64,000 bases of DNA from Urechis unicinctus (lineage: Eukaryota; Annelida; Polychaeta; Xenopneusta; Urechidae): assembly GCA_034190875.2 (NCBI GenBank), contig CM067356.1:33952632-34016631 (forward strand), read 5' to 3'. The stretch's first letter is position 1, and every line of letters starts with the position of its first letter. The translations under genes were made by a program, and so were the position numbers. Below, piece by piece: positions 24,461 to 35,899 of this stretch. The notes under the pieces are model-generated. The model was given only the letters and a program-made list of their open reading frames with translations. It searched no databases and was not told where the DNA came from.

Positions 24461-26154
24461 CCTGGAATTAGGCTGACATGTGATAAGTATGATGCTGCTG
24501 AGCGGCGAGCATTGTCCTTTATAGGATGTTCCTTTTTTCTCACTTAATGTGTCAACCAGTCACAACGATGTCAGATGCTCCATATGCCAGAGTTCATTTT
24601 CACGTGTTTGAGAATGTGCTCATCGTGAATCAGACATCTCATATGCTTAGCCACAAAATTACAAAAAATAAGTGTATTGCCATTCATACGACTTTTACTT
24701 TGAACACATTTCTGAGAAATAGAAACAAACACTCAAACGCACAACAATTCACGTTTACAAAATGATCGCTTACACAATGACGCAGGCGCAGTTAGCAACT
24801 CGTTCAAACAATGAGATATTATTGCAAGATAACGGTGGCAACAGTATTTTCTGCGTCGTCTCTGCAATCATGGGGCCAAGTTTTCACAATTCCTTCCACA
24901 TTCCCTGGATCATGCATATAATTGAGATACAGCACTAAGATTATCACCATAATTGTGTGACGTTAAGAAAGAGTTGATTATAATTCAATTTCGAAGCATC
25001 CAGCACTGATCTCCTAATATCAGCTGTATCTATTTAAGATCTTACGTTTACCATCAATTAAATATAAATACGATAACATAAATAAACTTGGAATTGCATT
25101 TGACTTGGTAAATCATTAACATTGTATGACACATCACTCAGGGGAGGGGCAAATATTGCGAAATATTAATAAATACAACAAGCAGAAATAAAGAATTGCA
25201 GTAATCCTTGCCGACACTTATCGTGAAAACAATATTTAATTCCAAGTCACAATGCATATTGTTAAGTAGCATAACTGACAATGCTGCATTCAACGTTTTT
25301 GAACCCATAATTTAATGTAAGACATTTTGGAAAACAGCATATATACATTAACATGTCTCCCCGACGTATAAGGTATCAAGTGTTATTATTCCAATAGATA
25401 TATATTACCTGTCTTAGAACATGCTTAGGGTGACAAAGACACCGCATGATATTTTATTGAATCACCCATAAACTTACCCGGCCCTGTATAAGTAGAACAG
25501 AATGTTAGAGGCTTTTCCATCAGACATTTGTTGCAGTTTAACTGACTATGTTAAGGAAGATATAACTCTCATTAACAATATGCAAATGTGATTGAAATCA
25601 ATTGTGGAATGGAACAGTATAATAAATGGATGAGGATGATCACAATCGCCTGACTGCTCCCTTAAGTGTCTTTGTTCACCTGATATAAACGGTTTTGATA
25701 TGACTAAAGTTTATTGTAGGAAATCATTCACCTACAGACTTTTCTCAGGATCAATAGTTACACAAACATCCTTATTACATCAGGAGACAGCTATATCGCA
25801 AGACAGCTGTCCACGGTAACCCACTTGAGCTCGTTTTGCATATATATATAAGAAAAGGTACCTTTTGTCTAACCAACTGATTACATCAGCTGTATTAAAT
25901 TGCCCTGGTGAAAAACGTGAAATATTCTTAGTGGCTCTTTTCCTGCCCAGCAATGCCACTGGCTGCTATTGATGATCATTGGACACAATATTTCTCTTAA
26001 CGAATATAGACATGCCAATTCCGTGTTTCCATTTTACTAAAAGCCGTTGACGATCTGCAGTCACGTTCCAAGAAGCTAAATAGTTATGTCTCACCAACGA
26101 AATCCACTTAATGAAATTACTTTAGAGCTTGATGTTTCAGGATATTGATACTAT
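24461..26154. other. Mostly unassigned, with short array scraps
   Basis: 24,990-25,040 ('aatatcagctg(t/c)atctattta') matches 7,400-7,425 at the start of block gamma. 25,855-25,935 resembles 31,310-31,390 in gamma copy 2 ('accaac', 'attac(a/g)tca', 'gcgaaatat'-like). The open frame 24,526-24,765 shows no family. No gene is seen. Confidence 0.4.
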
Positions 26155-26520
26155 GTAGAGGTGAACCATATAACAGACGATCATTCACCGTCAGATGAAT
26201 TTAGCTACTACCTTCTTTATGTGAATCGGCGTCCATTATTTTTACAGTCATGAATCGCAATGCTTTACATAGGTAACATTGGGGCTATCGGTTCTAAGAG
26301 TCGATGGAGTGTGATATAAAAAACATGACAGACTAGTTATTTGTATTTTGTGTAAAAACAGATTGAAGAAGACCGTTACCGTTAGCACTATTCTGATCAA
26401 GTTTTTCTGCATTCAGGCTGGCGACCCGACCCCCGTCTGACATAAGATGCTAGGTTATTTTCCGAGGGGAACGTGGCAACGATGTCATACGCACCACCAA
26501 TTAGATTTAGTAGGAGTGCA
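26155..26520 (-). pseudogene. GPCR 3'-end remnant with its downstream flank
   Basis: The order of landmarks follows the 3' end of the delta-block receptor: 'cagacgatcattc' (26,174 against 13,392), 'tgtattttgtg' (26,342 against 13,562), a stretch standing for the tail, 'ttattttc' and then 'gtcatacgcaccacca' (26,482 against 'gtcatacgcgccacca' at 13,748 and 42,847). Coding sense is lost apart from a few residues. It is badly diverged and is the weakest of the receptor copies. Confidence 0.45.
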
Positions 26521-26769
26521 CATTACACACAAGACAAAGTTAAAGGTGGTGACCGCTTTACTGTACCTATTAGAATTTCGATGGGTGGTGTCTCTAGCCC
26601 GATAAACGAGGGATATCAAAGACATGCGGTAGCTTCGTTTCTGACTGTTTCGACTGAGCTCGACATTCAATGTTGAATTTTGTCGATTATTATTCCACAA
26701 TGACTTGTACTTACATAATGAGGTAAGATACTCCTAGATATCGGAAGCTAAATTCTTGTCACTCAGTTA
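26521..26769. other. Unassigned spacer
   Basis: No recognised content. Two overlapping open frames of about 70 codons on opposite strands have no support. Confidence 0.3.
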
Positions 26770-27245
26770 TAATTAAAGATGCACTATATTGCCTCCAAAA
26801 TATGACCCGTGATCGGTGTGTGATATCAACTGAGCTACTCTCTGATTTAGTATCGGCATATTTATAGGGAGTTTATTCCTCAACAAGTGTGCATAGCTTT
26901 GCTGCGGCGGATAAAGCCCATTACTACCTGCAGGGCAAATTGTTATAACAGTTAAGCACGTTAGATAGCAATTAATCATACTTATTGTCATTTGTGCATT
27001 GCATGAATTCACTATCTTAATCATGGCTTTAAGACAAACACGAAGAACGGAAATACTACATACATTTGGACTTAAAAGAAAATTAGTAGTAACAGAATCC
27101 AAATAGGCCAGCTGTACACAAGCATTATGGCTTTGTCGAATGTTTCAAAAAACAATATGAGAGGTCTATAATATGACTGGAAATATGGGTCATTATTTAA
27201 TTAATGACAGAATGAAGGACTGTATATTTTGCATGAAAATGAAAA
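26770..27245. repeat. Dispersed repeat R1 copy
   Basis: This has 'gtgcattgca', 'aatcatggctttaa(g)acaaac', 'gaa...ggaaatactaca', 'caaataggcca' and 'tgtttcaaaa' in the same order as 9,800-10,070. The open frame on the minus strand has no domain. Confidence 0.65.
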
Positions 27246-27839
27246 TGGTCGCACTCAAATTCCGCAGGTCTCACTTGCATCTGATTGACCAGTTACTACC
27301 CTGACAATTCATTCACGCTTTGATTACTTCAGAGTTATTTGGTATGCGCATTATTGCGTTTGTCTTCGATAAGCCAAACTAGCAGCTTTGGATCTCTGTC
27401 AGACATCTGATATGGTCATGCTTTCTGGACACTAACCTTCACTGATGTTATTTGTCTAGGAAATTGTTGCAAACTTGCGCCAAGTATTATCGCAAGATTT
27501 TAATGGGTTTTCTATAAAACATCTCGCAAAGATAATTTGTACGACTGTTTGCTAAATATGGTCCCATTATAGAGTGGTCTTTTATGACAGCTTGGATAAA
27601 ATTTATGCACTTTCTTGGGATAATTGAAAACAATAAAAAATAAAATTTATTAATATTCACATTTACGAACACCATAATATGTACTGGAAAGTCATCACAC
27701 AACATGACTACAATGCGACCAAAGCTCATCTTCAATAAGCAACTAGAAACATGCATACGCCTATCACAAGTATTCATAATCTTCACCTTAGTGTAGCATG
27801 AGAGGCTAGCCATCTTTGATTGACGGATACTGCATGCGA
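27246..27839. other. Unassigned spacer between two R1 copies
   Basis: A minus-strand open frame of 129 codons (27,487-27,876) contains basic and hydrophobic segments but no recognised motif. It runs into the neighbouring R1 copy and is probably chance. Confidence 0.3.
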
Positions 27840-28065
27840 ATATGGCATTAGTGATATCGTATTGCCTATCATTCATATGTAGATTTATGAAACACTCAGA
27901 TGGTCATAAAATACGAAAATGCCGAATAAGACAAACACATAATGGTTGTTTCGGATGCTTCAACACACACGATGATAGGGCAATAACATGTCTGGCTATA
28001 TGGAATAGAATTTCGTTAACCATTGAATATACTAAAAAACGATATGTCTATAAAGAGTAACAAAG
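27840..28065. repeat. Dispersed repeat R1, partial copy
   Basis: 'aaaatgccgaata', 'ca(t/c)aatggttgtttcggatgct' and 'ccattgaatata' match 6,960-7,080 and 9,930-10,040. Only the distal half of R1 is present. Confidence 0.6.
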
Positions 28066-28649
28066 AAGTCAAATCGTCAAATTGCACAATGCTTCGTGCG
28101 TAAATGTTTAGACATCTCGTATTTGGCAACGGAACCATTCTGACAAGATTATTCTACAAATATATTTGTGTACCTTATGTGTTTTTTCTAATCATATATT
28201 GAGCCAGTTCGTACTTATGACTGAAGATTGGCAAACGTGACGTTCACCTGTGTAATTTCATCTTGGAAATTTCAAAGGGAGCCAATAATAAAGCTTGGGG
28301 GATCTAATCAGACTGGATGTGATTATTATGTATATAATATAGTTGTGGAACGTGATCGGTATTTTTTGGAACGATTTCACGAGTTGCGTTTATCCCCTTG
28401 CGCTATATTTTCATAGAAGGCAAAATAACTGGTGATACCATGACCGTGCCGATTGATCCGAGCTGATACTTAGTCCAGTGCGTCGGCTTTCTCTCCTGAG
28501 ATCTTACACGCTGCAAACACTGCTGGCATTTTCTGTCAAGATGGGTTTATTTGATGCACACATTAGTCTTACAATCTACTACCATTGCTTTGTTTGCTTG
28601 GACTGCTTGTATAATACATCAGGAAATGTTACCAGCCCTCCTTTGGCCA
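28066..28649. other. Unassigned spacer
   Basis: No gene or repeat is recognised. Confidence 0.35.
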
Positions 28650-29000
28650 TGTAGATATGAAAATGTGCAGATCACAAATCAAATATGACTGCCAACCTCG
28701 TGTCTACGGCGTAAGAAGCTGGCTATATCTCGGCTCTTTAGTGAAGTAACTGAATATAATCTAATAGGCTCAGGAGATTAAGTGCAATTCTTATTTTCGT
28801 CTTATTGCGAGATTGGCTCAAGTTTTGGAAAACAACACATCGGTAATTAATAAATATCAGTGCCTTTGAAGCTTTTTTTGCAAATGTGCAAACGAGTAGT
28901 GAACGGAGCGAGAAACAAACATAGGCCAAATACATCATTCTTTGGGATTATCATTCAAAAATCGCTATCCTGTTGTCAGTTGTGGAAGTAAAATATTATT
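28650..29000. repeat. R1-like / 5.5-6.0 kb segment, second copy
   Basis: This matches the 5,680-6,010 stretch most clearly at 'gcaaacgagtagtgaacgga' (28,888) and at 'tcttccatat' / 'tttccatat' with 'catattt(g)gtc' / 'atatttggcctg' just after (5,990 against 28,992). Confidence 0.55.
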
Positions 29001-29889
29001 TTCCATATATTATATTTGGCCTGTTCTTCAAAATTTAGCCTCCATAGATGTTTTTGGTGTTTTATGAATAACGTACAAACATTAGTATTAATTATATATT
29101 TGAAATCATCTTACATTTGAATAATATGTGTAGATGAGTGTTAATGTGTGGCATATGCATTTTGTTACTAGTCATTATTATTATTTCATAGAAGCCTCTG
29201 TGGACCTTTATAGATATTAGCATCCATTTCCTTAAAAACATTTGGAAAAATTAACATTACGCTGTCCAAACATGTGTAAATGGAAAAAGGGTGACAGTGC
29301 ATTGCGGTGATCTACATAGAATTGCCAAGCAAGGAATTAGTACAAGCAATTAGATCCGATTCGAAGAGAAAACACCAGCACTATAACTTTATCATTAATT
29401 AAAACCCTATTGCATTGTACGAGCAAACTGGCTTTTGTTCAACGACCCTGCAATTAGGCATATTGGTTGACATTTTACAAGACGCACCTTTTTTCTTGCT
29501 GAATGTGTTAATCAGAAACAGCGAAAAAAACACGTCATTTAATCCTAACAAAGATGTCAAATCCTCATCTACTTATTGCCTCGTGCGTGCGGGCGCAATT
29601 TTGAACATCCTCCTATTGTCTACACGTAATATAGCCTTAATGGCAGGCAGTCTTCAAACATTATTGAATACATTTGTTCCCCCCCACAAAAAAACATATG
29701 TGAATGATATGTAATCAGACTGAATATGGATATTGGATGCAAATCTCTGTCATCACGGGAATGGAATATAGATATTCAATTCAAGGATGTCACGCAAATT
29801 CTGCAAAGTTGTATTGTTTTTCTCAGATATATAACAGGCATGCGTATTCTTCTGCGTACCCAACAAATGCGCATGGTTGCAGTATCCAT
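29001..29889. other. Mostly unassigned, short beta match
   Basis: 29,270-29,330 ('catgtgtaaatgg(a)aaaagg', 'attgcggtga') resembles 24,190-24,235 in block beta. The open frame 29,415-29,714 is not recognised. No gene is seen. Confidence 0.35.
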
Positions 29890-30180
29890 CTAAGTCAGGA
29901 CTATATTTCCTTGAGTTCTCAGCACTGTAAAGCATAACAAAACCAAATCGACACTAATATTACCCAATCCATTGACCATTGTGTATATCTGTGGGAGGTC
30001 CTCATAGAGACGCCGTGTTTTAAGAGTTGTTAGTCCTAACATGCGCAATTTTTGTTCGTTACCTAACTCAGACATATCGGCTACAAGCCTAGTAGCACAA
30101 GTTGTCACTCTTTCAAACGTATCTATGACACGTTGAAGGAATGCTGACCACACCTGAATTGCATATTGCCCAAAATTCCT
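29890..30180 (-). mobile_element. LINE fragment, C-terminal end of a CR1/L2-like reverse transcriptase ORF
   Basis: The minus-strand frame reads NFGQYAIQVWSAFLQ, then ID-x-FERV, CATRLV, LRMLGLTTLKTRRLYEDL and MVNGLGNIS. In non-LTR retrotransposons of the CR1/L2/jockey group this is the stretch just after the catalytic core, where the usual pattern is LEYAVQVW, a D-x-LERVQRRATK, L-x-x-LGL-x-TLE-x-RR-x-x-GDL and K-x-x-NG. The catalytic YADD part and the endonuclease are not present. It is a truncated piece, about 90 codons. No open continuation is visible upstream of 30,180. Confidence 0.85.
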
Positions 30181-32265
30181 TACAATGTCTCCTCAATGGA
30201 AATGTCGTTTCGTTTTATTGCTAGGATGAGTATATGTTAAGTGCTACATAATCAGACCGTTTGTGCAAACAATCACAATAAGATATCCCTTTGTGTGCTT
30301 AACGTGTAGTTGTATCCGCAGTAGGGGATAAGGTCTAACATAAATTTGTTTATAGACCTTAGATCGCATTATATCGCCTTACAAATGGATGGAGAAAACA
30401 GTTGTAAATATATTTCTGTCAATCTACTCCATGATATCCTGTTAGTACGTTTTAAGGTATTAGTTGTCAAAAACACCCAGCATGCCTTGAGGTCGAATAA
30501 ACATTGCGATTTATTAAACGTTAAGGAGCATACCCCATGATGCCCAAAATATAGCAGCCATAGCAAGGATCACGAATAGGCCACATTCTTACGACAGCTT
30601 GCCATTCTATTCCCGTACCTATTGTGGTTTATCCTCTGATTTTTATGCTGTTGTAATCGGTGGACAATTCTGAAATGAGCACAGTTGATGTTAAATAACA
30701 CAATTCAAGCTTTCCTCCATCCTAATGTGTAACGCAAGCTTTGGTGTAATGTACTGGCCTGTTTATCACTAACAAGTAACCTCTGCTTCAATTGTTTTAT
30801 TTAGTCCACAACATAGTTAATATCACCAAGATACTTTGAGGACACCATCAATTACTTTCGTCTTATCCGATTCTGTTCCTTTTATTTCATCCTCCAATTA
30901 TTCCCTCACCCTTTGATCAATGTCAGATCCTGCCAATATATCTGTGTGCCGCAAGCTTGCTCATTAACCAAAGTATGTGTTTGGTGGTTAATATTGATTA
31001 TAAACTGAATATGGCGAAATAAGATAAACATGATATAGCCATCTTTAAAAAAAAGGGATGAGATGGGGATAGGTAACAAATATATCAAATGGTTAAGAAT
31101 AAAAGTTTTCTCTTTTGGGGTAGACTATTGCGATATGCTCAAATGATTCGGTAAGCACCCAATTACCAACATACATTGATCAAGATCAATTATTAAACTG
31201 ACAGCCTTATAAATACCAGACAGAATCCCAGTAAGTAAAAGGCGTCGATTTAATTGATTAAGGAGAGTATTTAGATTGTACGCATGAACCTATTTACTTA
31301 ATGTATACTAAGACAACCATCGTCCAACCAACCTATTACGTCAGTTACATTCCAGTATCGATGTGAACAATGCGAAATATCACGTGTTTAATTCTCGTCT
31401 CTTGCTATTCGATCATCAATCATCGTTAATTGTCAATCATCATGTCAATTAAAGAGTCATGAAACGACAAGGTAATTGCGCATACTAATAAATATTTGAT
31501 ATGGGACAATCAGCAGGGTAGGAAGAAGGTTGTTGGGGTGGAGTACTATATAATGACATGAGCTGAGAGCAGAAACGACCAACAGCTTGCGCCTTTAGTC
31601 CCGAGGTAACGGCGTGCACTCCACTAATTGAACAAACCACTGATTCCGTGTTTGATAACTGACGCTATAAGAATACACAGATATGCATGTAACGCAAATC
31701 CATTCGAATTACCAGCGAGTCGTGCTTTGCTGTACACTTTAACATAACATAACAACCAATAAAAGTATTCCACACCATTCAGAGGCATCGTATTGTGCCA
31801 GGAATTCCATTCTGTTAAATGAAAAGATGTGCATGATACACTCTACGTTGATCTATATGGTTATTATCTAACTCCTCGGTGTTCCAAATTGCTATTTTGC
31901 ATGGAGACGTATATTCAAGGCAATTAGATCACCGCTTTACTGAAATATAACCTGGCTATAAGCAGTATTCTACACCAATCCTGAGCGCGACAACTCAACC
32001 AACAAACAGCAGCTGCAGAAGCGTTGAAGTAAGACACTGCTTGTGGTTGTTTTTTGAGCAGGAAATACTGCTCCCCGACGGGCTAGCTATCACTCAAATT
32101 GTGTTGAACATTGGAATTCGAGAGTTTTTTGTATTTTTGATCTTTAACTAATTGTATTGTGAATAACAATATTCGTGCACTGATTTGTAAGTACGTATAT
32201 CTATCACCATGCCCTACAAACCGCGTGGAGGCTGTAGTGCACTACCACAGGCAATCAAACACCAG
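30181..32265. repeat. Duplicated block gamma, copy 2
   Basis: The firm match begins near 30,280 and runs to 32,265. Its beginning (30,310-30,480) matches 35,945-36,095 in copy 3; the next part (30,480-30,670) matches all three copies. 31,380-32,265 matches 7,910-9,240, for example 'tattgtgccaggaatt' (31,790), 'tatataacctggctat'-like (31,943), and 'ctaccacaggcaatc' (32,244). It then passes straight into block zeta at about 32,265-32,315, without R1, the second gamma part, block delta or block epsilon. No gene is seen. Confidence 0.8.
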
Positions 32266-33900
32266 ATACATTCTACATTGGTTTGTTAGCATTGTCGGAT
32301 TTGGTGTATCATATAATTATCAGACGAAATACTGGATGTTTGCAATCAGTGTTGGTTAATTTACACCATTAAATGTCATTTGTTGAGACAGAAATGACTG
32401 GACGAAATAGCGCAACATTTATGGGTTGGCAACAATAAACTGAGTTAAGTGCCGGAATCTCGACTAGTTAAAAGTGAGTTATTGGATAAATCAAATTTAA
32501 AGGTCAATAAAATCATAAATTGTGCAAAAGCACAATTGCTTAGCCATTGAATATATTAACGATTATATTAGAAGGTATTCCATCATAAACAATTTGATTT
32601 GGATTAGCTTATACACTTAATGACAGCGGCAAGTCGACATGCAACATCATGACTCTTGTTCAATGTACTTTACAATAAAGCGTCCCCATTATGTCTATCA
32701 TGCCGATTGTCAGATTTTGCTCGTAATGATACTGCTTTTAAGGTTATGTAATCAATTTCTTGGCCTGTTTTGTATGCTATACATATTTTTACAATTCTTT
32801 TGTTGATTCTGTTACTGAATATATTATTTAACAAATAAACTTAATACTATCAGCAGCTCCTGATCACTAACGTCCGATTCTATGGTAATTATGTTGATGA
32901 ATTACAAGCATATATAGGTGCGGTCTTGAACTCATTAACGATTGGTATTTCAATGACATACACAATAAAAATGATATTGCTAATTTGTACTTTTTATTTG
33001 TATCAATTATTATTTACCCTTTAACTCCTTAAATGACCTGTCATTATATCAAGATATGGTGTCAGGTTTACGCAAAGGATGATATAGTCATCTTGGTTAA
33101 TGCCATGTGTTATCGAACAAATCGACATTCACTCTTTATAAGGACGCTTATTGAACTCCATGCCTGGCTGGGTTCGTGGATTGTTGTTGAGCTTATTTGC
33201 GACCACGTGTGTTAGATTAATAATACATTTCGATGGCCATATCTAAAAACAAATAGATTGCAGCCCGATACATTGTCAAATGGAATCAAACCCCTCTAGT
33301 GGGGCATAAATGCCCTTATGAATTTACATGACTAGAATGATGTTACTTGGGTACCATGGATAAAGGGAAAGTTCCGACTTGCGTACAATAGCTAACTTAT
33401 GCTGGCCCTATTATATACTAGACATTAAGGGCAAACAGAGTTGAATGATGTGTATACTATATCCTTCGTTGGAATGACAATGCTTATTCAAGACAAAAAT
33501 ATACACTAAAACTTTTAAATCAATATCGACCAATTAGATTAGATTAAATGTAAATATGCTTGAATAGGGATGCTGGTTGGTTCGGTACAGATGGTTAACA
33601 GGAATAGTTTACATTTCAACAGTTATCTTCAAATGTATATCATTATTTTACATGACCCATGTGTAAATGACCTTTCTTGGCATCACAAACGTGCTGTTTG
33701 GTAACCATTACTTTTCAAAATATATCTACCATACAAAGACTTCCTTGCTGACAACCAAAAACTGACCTCGCTGTCTGCGACCAAACACCACATTCCCAGC
33801 TGACGTCCAAGGTTTGACCGCCAAGCTAACCGCCCAAATGAACCACATTTTTTCACTCCGCAAAAGGGGTGACTCACATCTACGGCATGTGGGAGGATAT

Positions 33901-34136
<236 letters not shown>

Positions 34137-34793
34137 TTGTAGCTGTAGCCAATGAATTTAGCGTCATCAAATCGTTGGGTCAAATAGTTATAATGTCATG
34201 CAAGCCACCTTTTAAAATAAGTGACATATTATATTGCACGTTAAGTAACCTGTGTAATCTCATGTCTACCACATGAACTTGAACTGCTGTGGATCATTTT
34301 TCGAGCAAGAGCAAACTGTCATTAGGGAATCGAGCAGGGATCACTCATTTCCAATGCGATTGATTTCTATTGACTCTGAAGTGTACCGATTTGACAAGAT
34401 ATTACAATGCTCACATTGCGTTTCCCAGGCTGCTCAAGTATCACTGCCTACTTCAGCAAGGTAAATCGGTTTAACGCACGATTTGGCAATAACTTTCTAA
34501 TGCAAAGAAGGAAGATCTGAGCTATGAACATTTCTTCAATAGTAGGTGTGAATTAATAATGTTTCTGTTTCTACAAAATACCAAACGCACAAATAAGCTT
34601 ATAAGGTGATAGAATTATCGGGAATTAGAAAGTATGCCTTGCCACAAGAACAAGTCAACCGATTCAAGTAAGTATGCAAATGCAGCCCTATTACATAATT
34701 TCATACGTAATGTGTAGTGAAAGTAGAACGAATGATTGATCTCCCCATTGCAAACATTTAATCGATATGCCCGCTCTAGTTAATTGGTAAATG

Positions 34794-34935
34794 TTGCACG
34801 CCCCTTAAACATATTCGTAAAAATGTGTGCTGGATTGAACACTTTAGAGCGTCAGCACGGTTGCAGGGGGTCTTGTGTTCGAATCCAAGCTTAGACATTT
34901 TCACCTGGTTCCAATATTGCTTCAAATGGTGGTTG
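34794..34935 (+). mobile_element. tRNA-derived SINE head, first of a pair
   Basis: It begins with 'ttgcacgccccttaa'. It has a box A-like 'tagagcgtcagc' and a box B-like 'gtgttcgaatcc' (34,875-34,886), both typical of an RNA polymerase III promoter of tRNA type. It ends in 'cttagacattttcacctggt'. The second copy lies at 35,064-35,200 in the same orientation. It is not a functional tRNA gene because the acceptor stem cannot be formed and the anticodon arm is mismatched. The segment is missing from zeta copy 1, as expected for a later insertion. Confidence 0.7.
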
Positions 34936-35063
34936 AATACGAGGTACGAAACCGGTGTGGTGAGTAAGAGAGGTGTCCAAATACATCCCCCAAATGACAC
35001 AATCGCTTTAAGGCCTAATCATTAACTCACAGTGGTATTGACAGATTCGGAAAAGGGGAGAAT

Positions 35064-35200
35064 GTTGCACGGCCCTTAACCATATGGATGAAAATGTGTG
35101 CAGGATACAATACAGTAGAGCGTCTGCATTGTCAGCAGAGGGTACTGGGTTCGAATACCAGCTTAGACATTATCACCTGGTCCCAAGGTTGCAACATATA
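35064..35200 (+). mobile_element. tRNA-derived SINE head, second of a pair
   Basis: Same start ('ttgcacggcccttaa') and end ('cttagacattatcacctggt') as the first. Here the anticodon arm pairs: tctgc at 35,123-35,127 and gcaga at 35,135-35,139 enclose a seven-base loop. Box B is 'gggttcgaatacc' (35,147 onward). Homology with the first copy ends shortly after 'cctggt(t/c)cca'. Each copy shows only the tRNA-related head and a short body, so both look truncated, or the family is very short. Confidence 0.75.
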
Positions 35201-35590
35201 GTATAACACAAATGTGTTTATTGTCGTGAATATCCCACAAACTGATACATTCGAAAAAAAGTCCACCAAAGCCATAGTAGGTTTATTATGGCTCAATAAA
35301 TTGATATGATTTGTTAAACACTCATACATTCAATGAAATAATGCACACCATCAATGGTACTGTCATACAATCCAACATGAGAGAAACTAATATTAAGTTC
35401 ACTCGGATAATATTTTCGTGGAAACGATTACTTTTATAATTGTCATATTCAGTCAAACTGATTAATGATGTCTTTTTAAAGGGGTCGACGCGAATTAGGT
35501 CAATTGGCACAAAGGGAATGTGTGGACGCTAATGACGATGACACCTTGAGTTATACCGCACATAAACCTACTCACACTGGACATGAAAAC

Positions 35591-35899
35591 CAAACAAATT
35601 CTTAACGCAGCGTATTCGTACAATAGGGTGTCGTATGTGTTAAACAACACATCTGATGAGGCATATACAGGTTTAGTTATTGTATATAGGTGCTCGAATT
35701 ATTTTAATCATCATGATAGGCCAGCTTCATACGATGCCAATCATACAACATGTCACACATGATATGACAAAGAATCAATGGATTTCCCGTTTCGCCGTAC
35801 GTATAAAACTGTACGGATATCATAAGGCTTGTGTTTAGTGCAATGCCAAACAGTGAGACTGTATGATGATTGAACATCAGAACGTTTTTGAAAAACTGT
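35591..35899. other. Unassigned junction between unit 2 and unit 3
   Basis: No gene or repeat is recognised. It contains a short palindromic 'gtacgtataaaactgtacgg' (about 35,797). Confidence 0.35.

Noticed and set aside
27487-27876. 129-codon minus-strand open frame
   Set aside because: It overlaps a dispersed repeat copy, has no motif and no second copy to test conservation.
34794-35200. Two possible tRNA genes
   Set aside because: Box A and box B words are present but acceptor stems do not form, and a shared non-tRNA body follows; SINE heads fit better.
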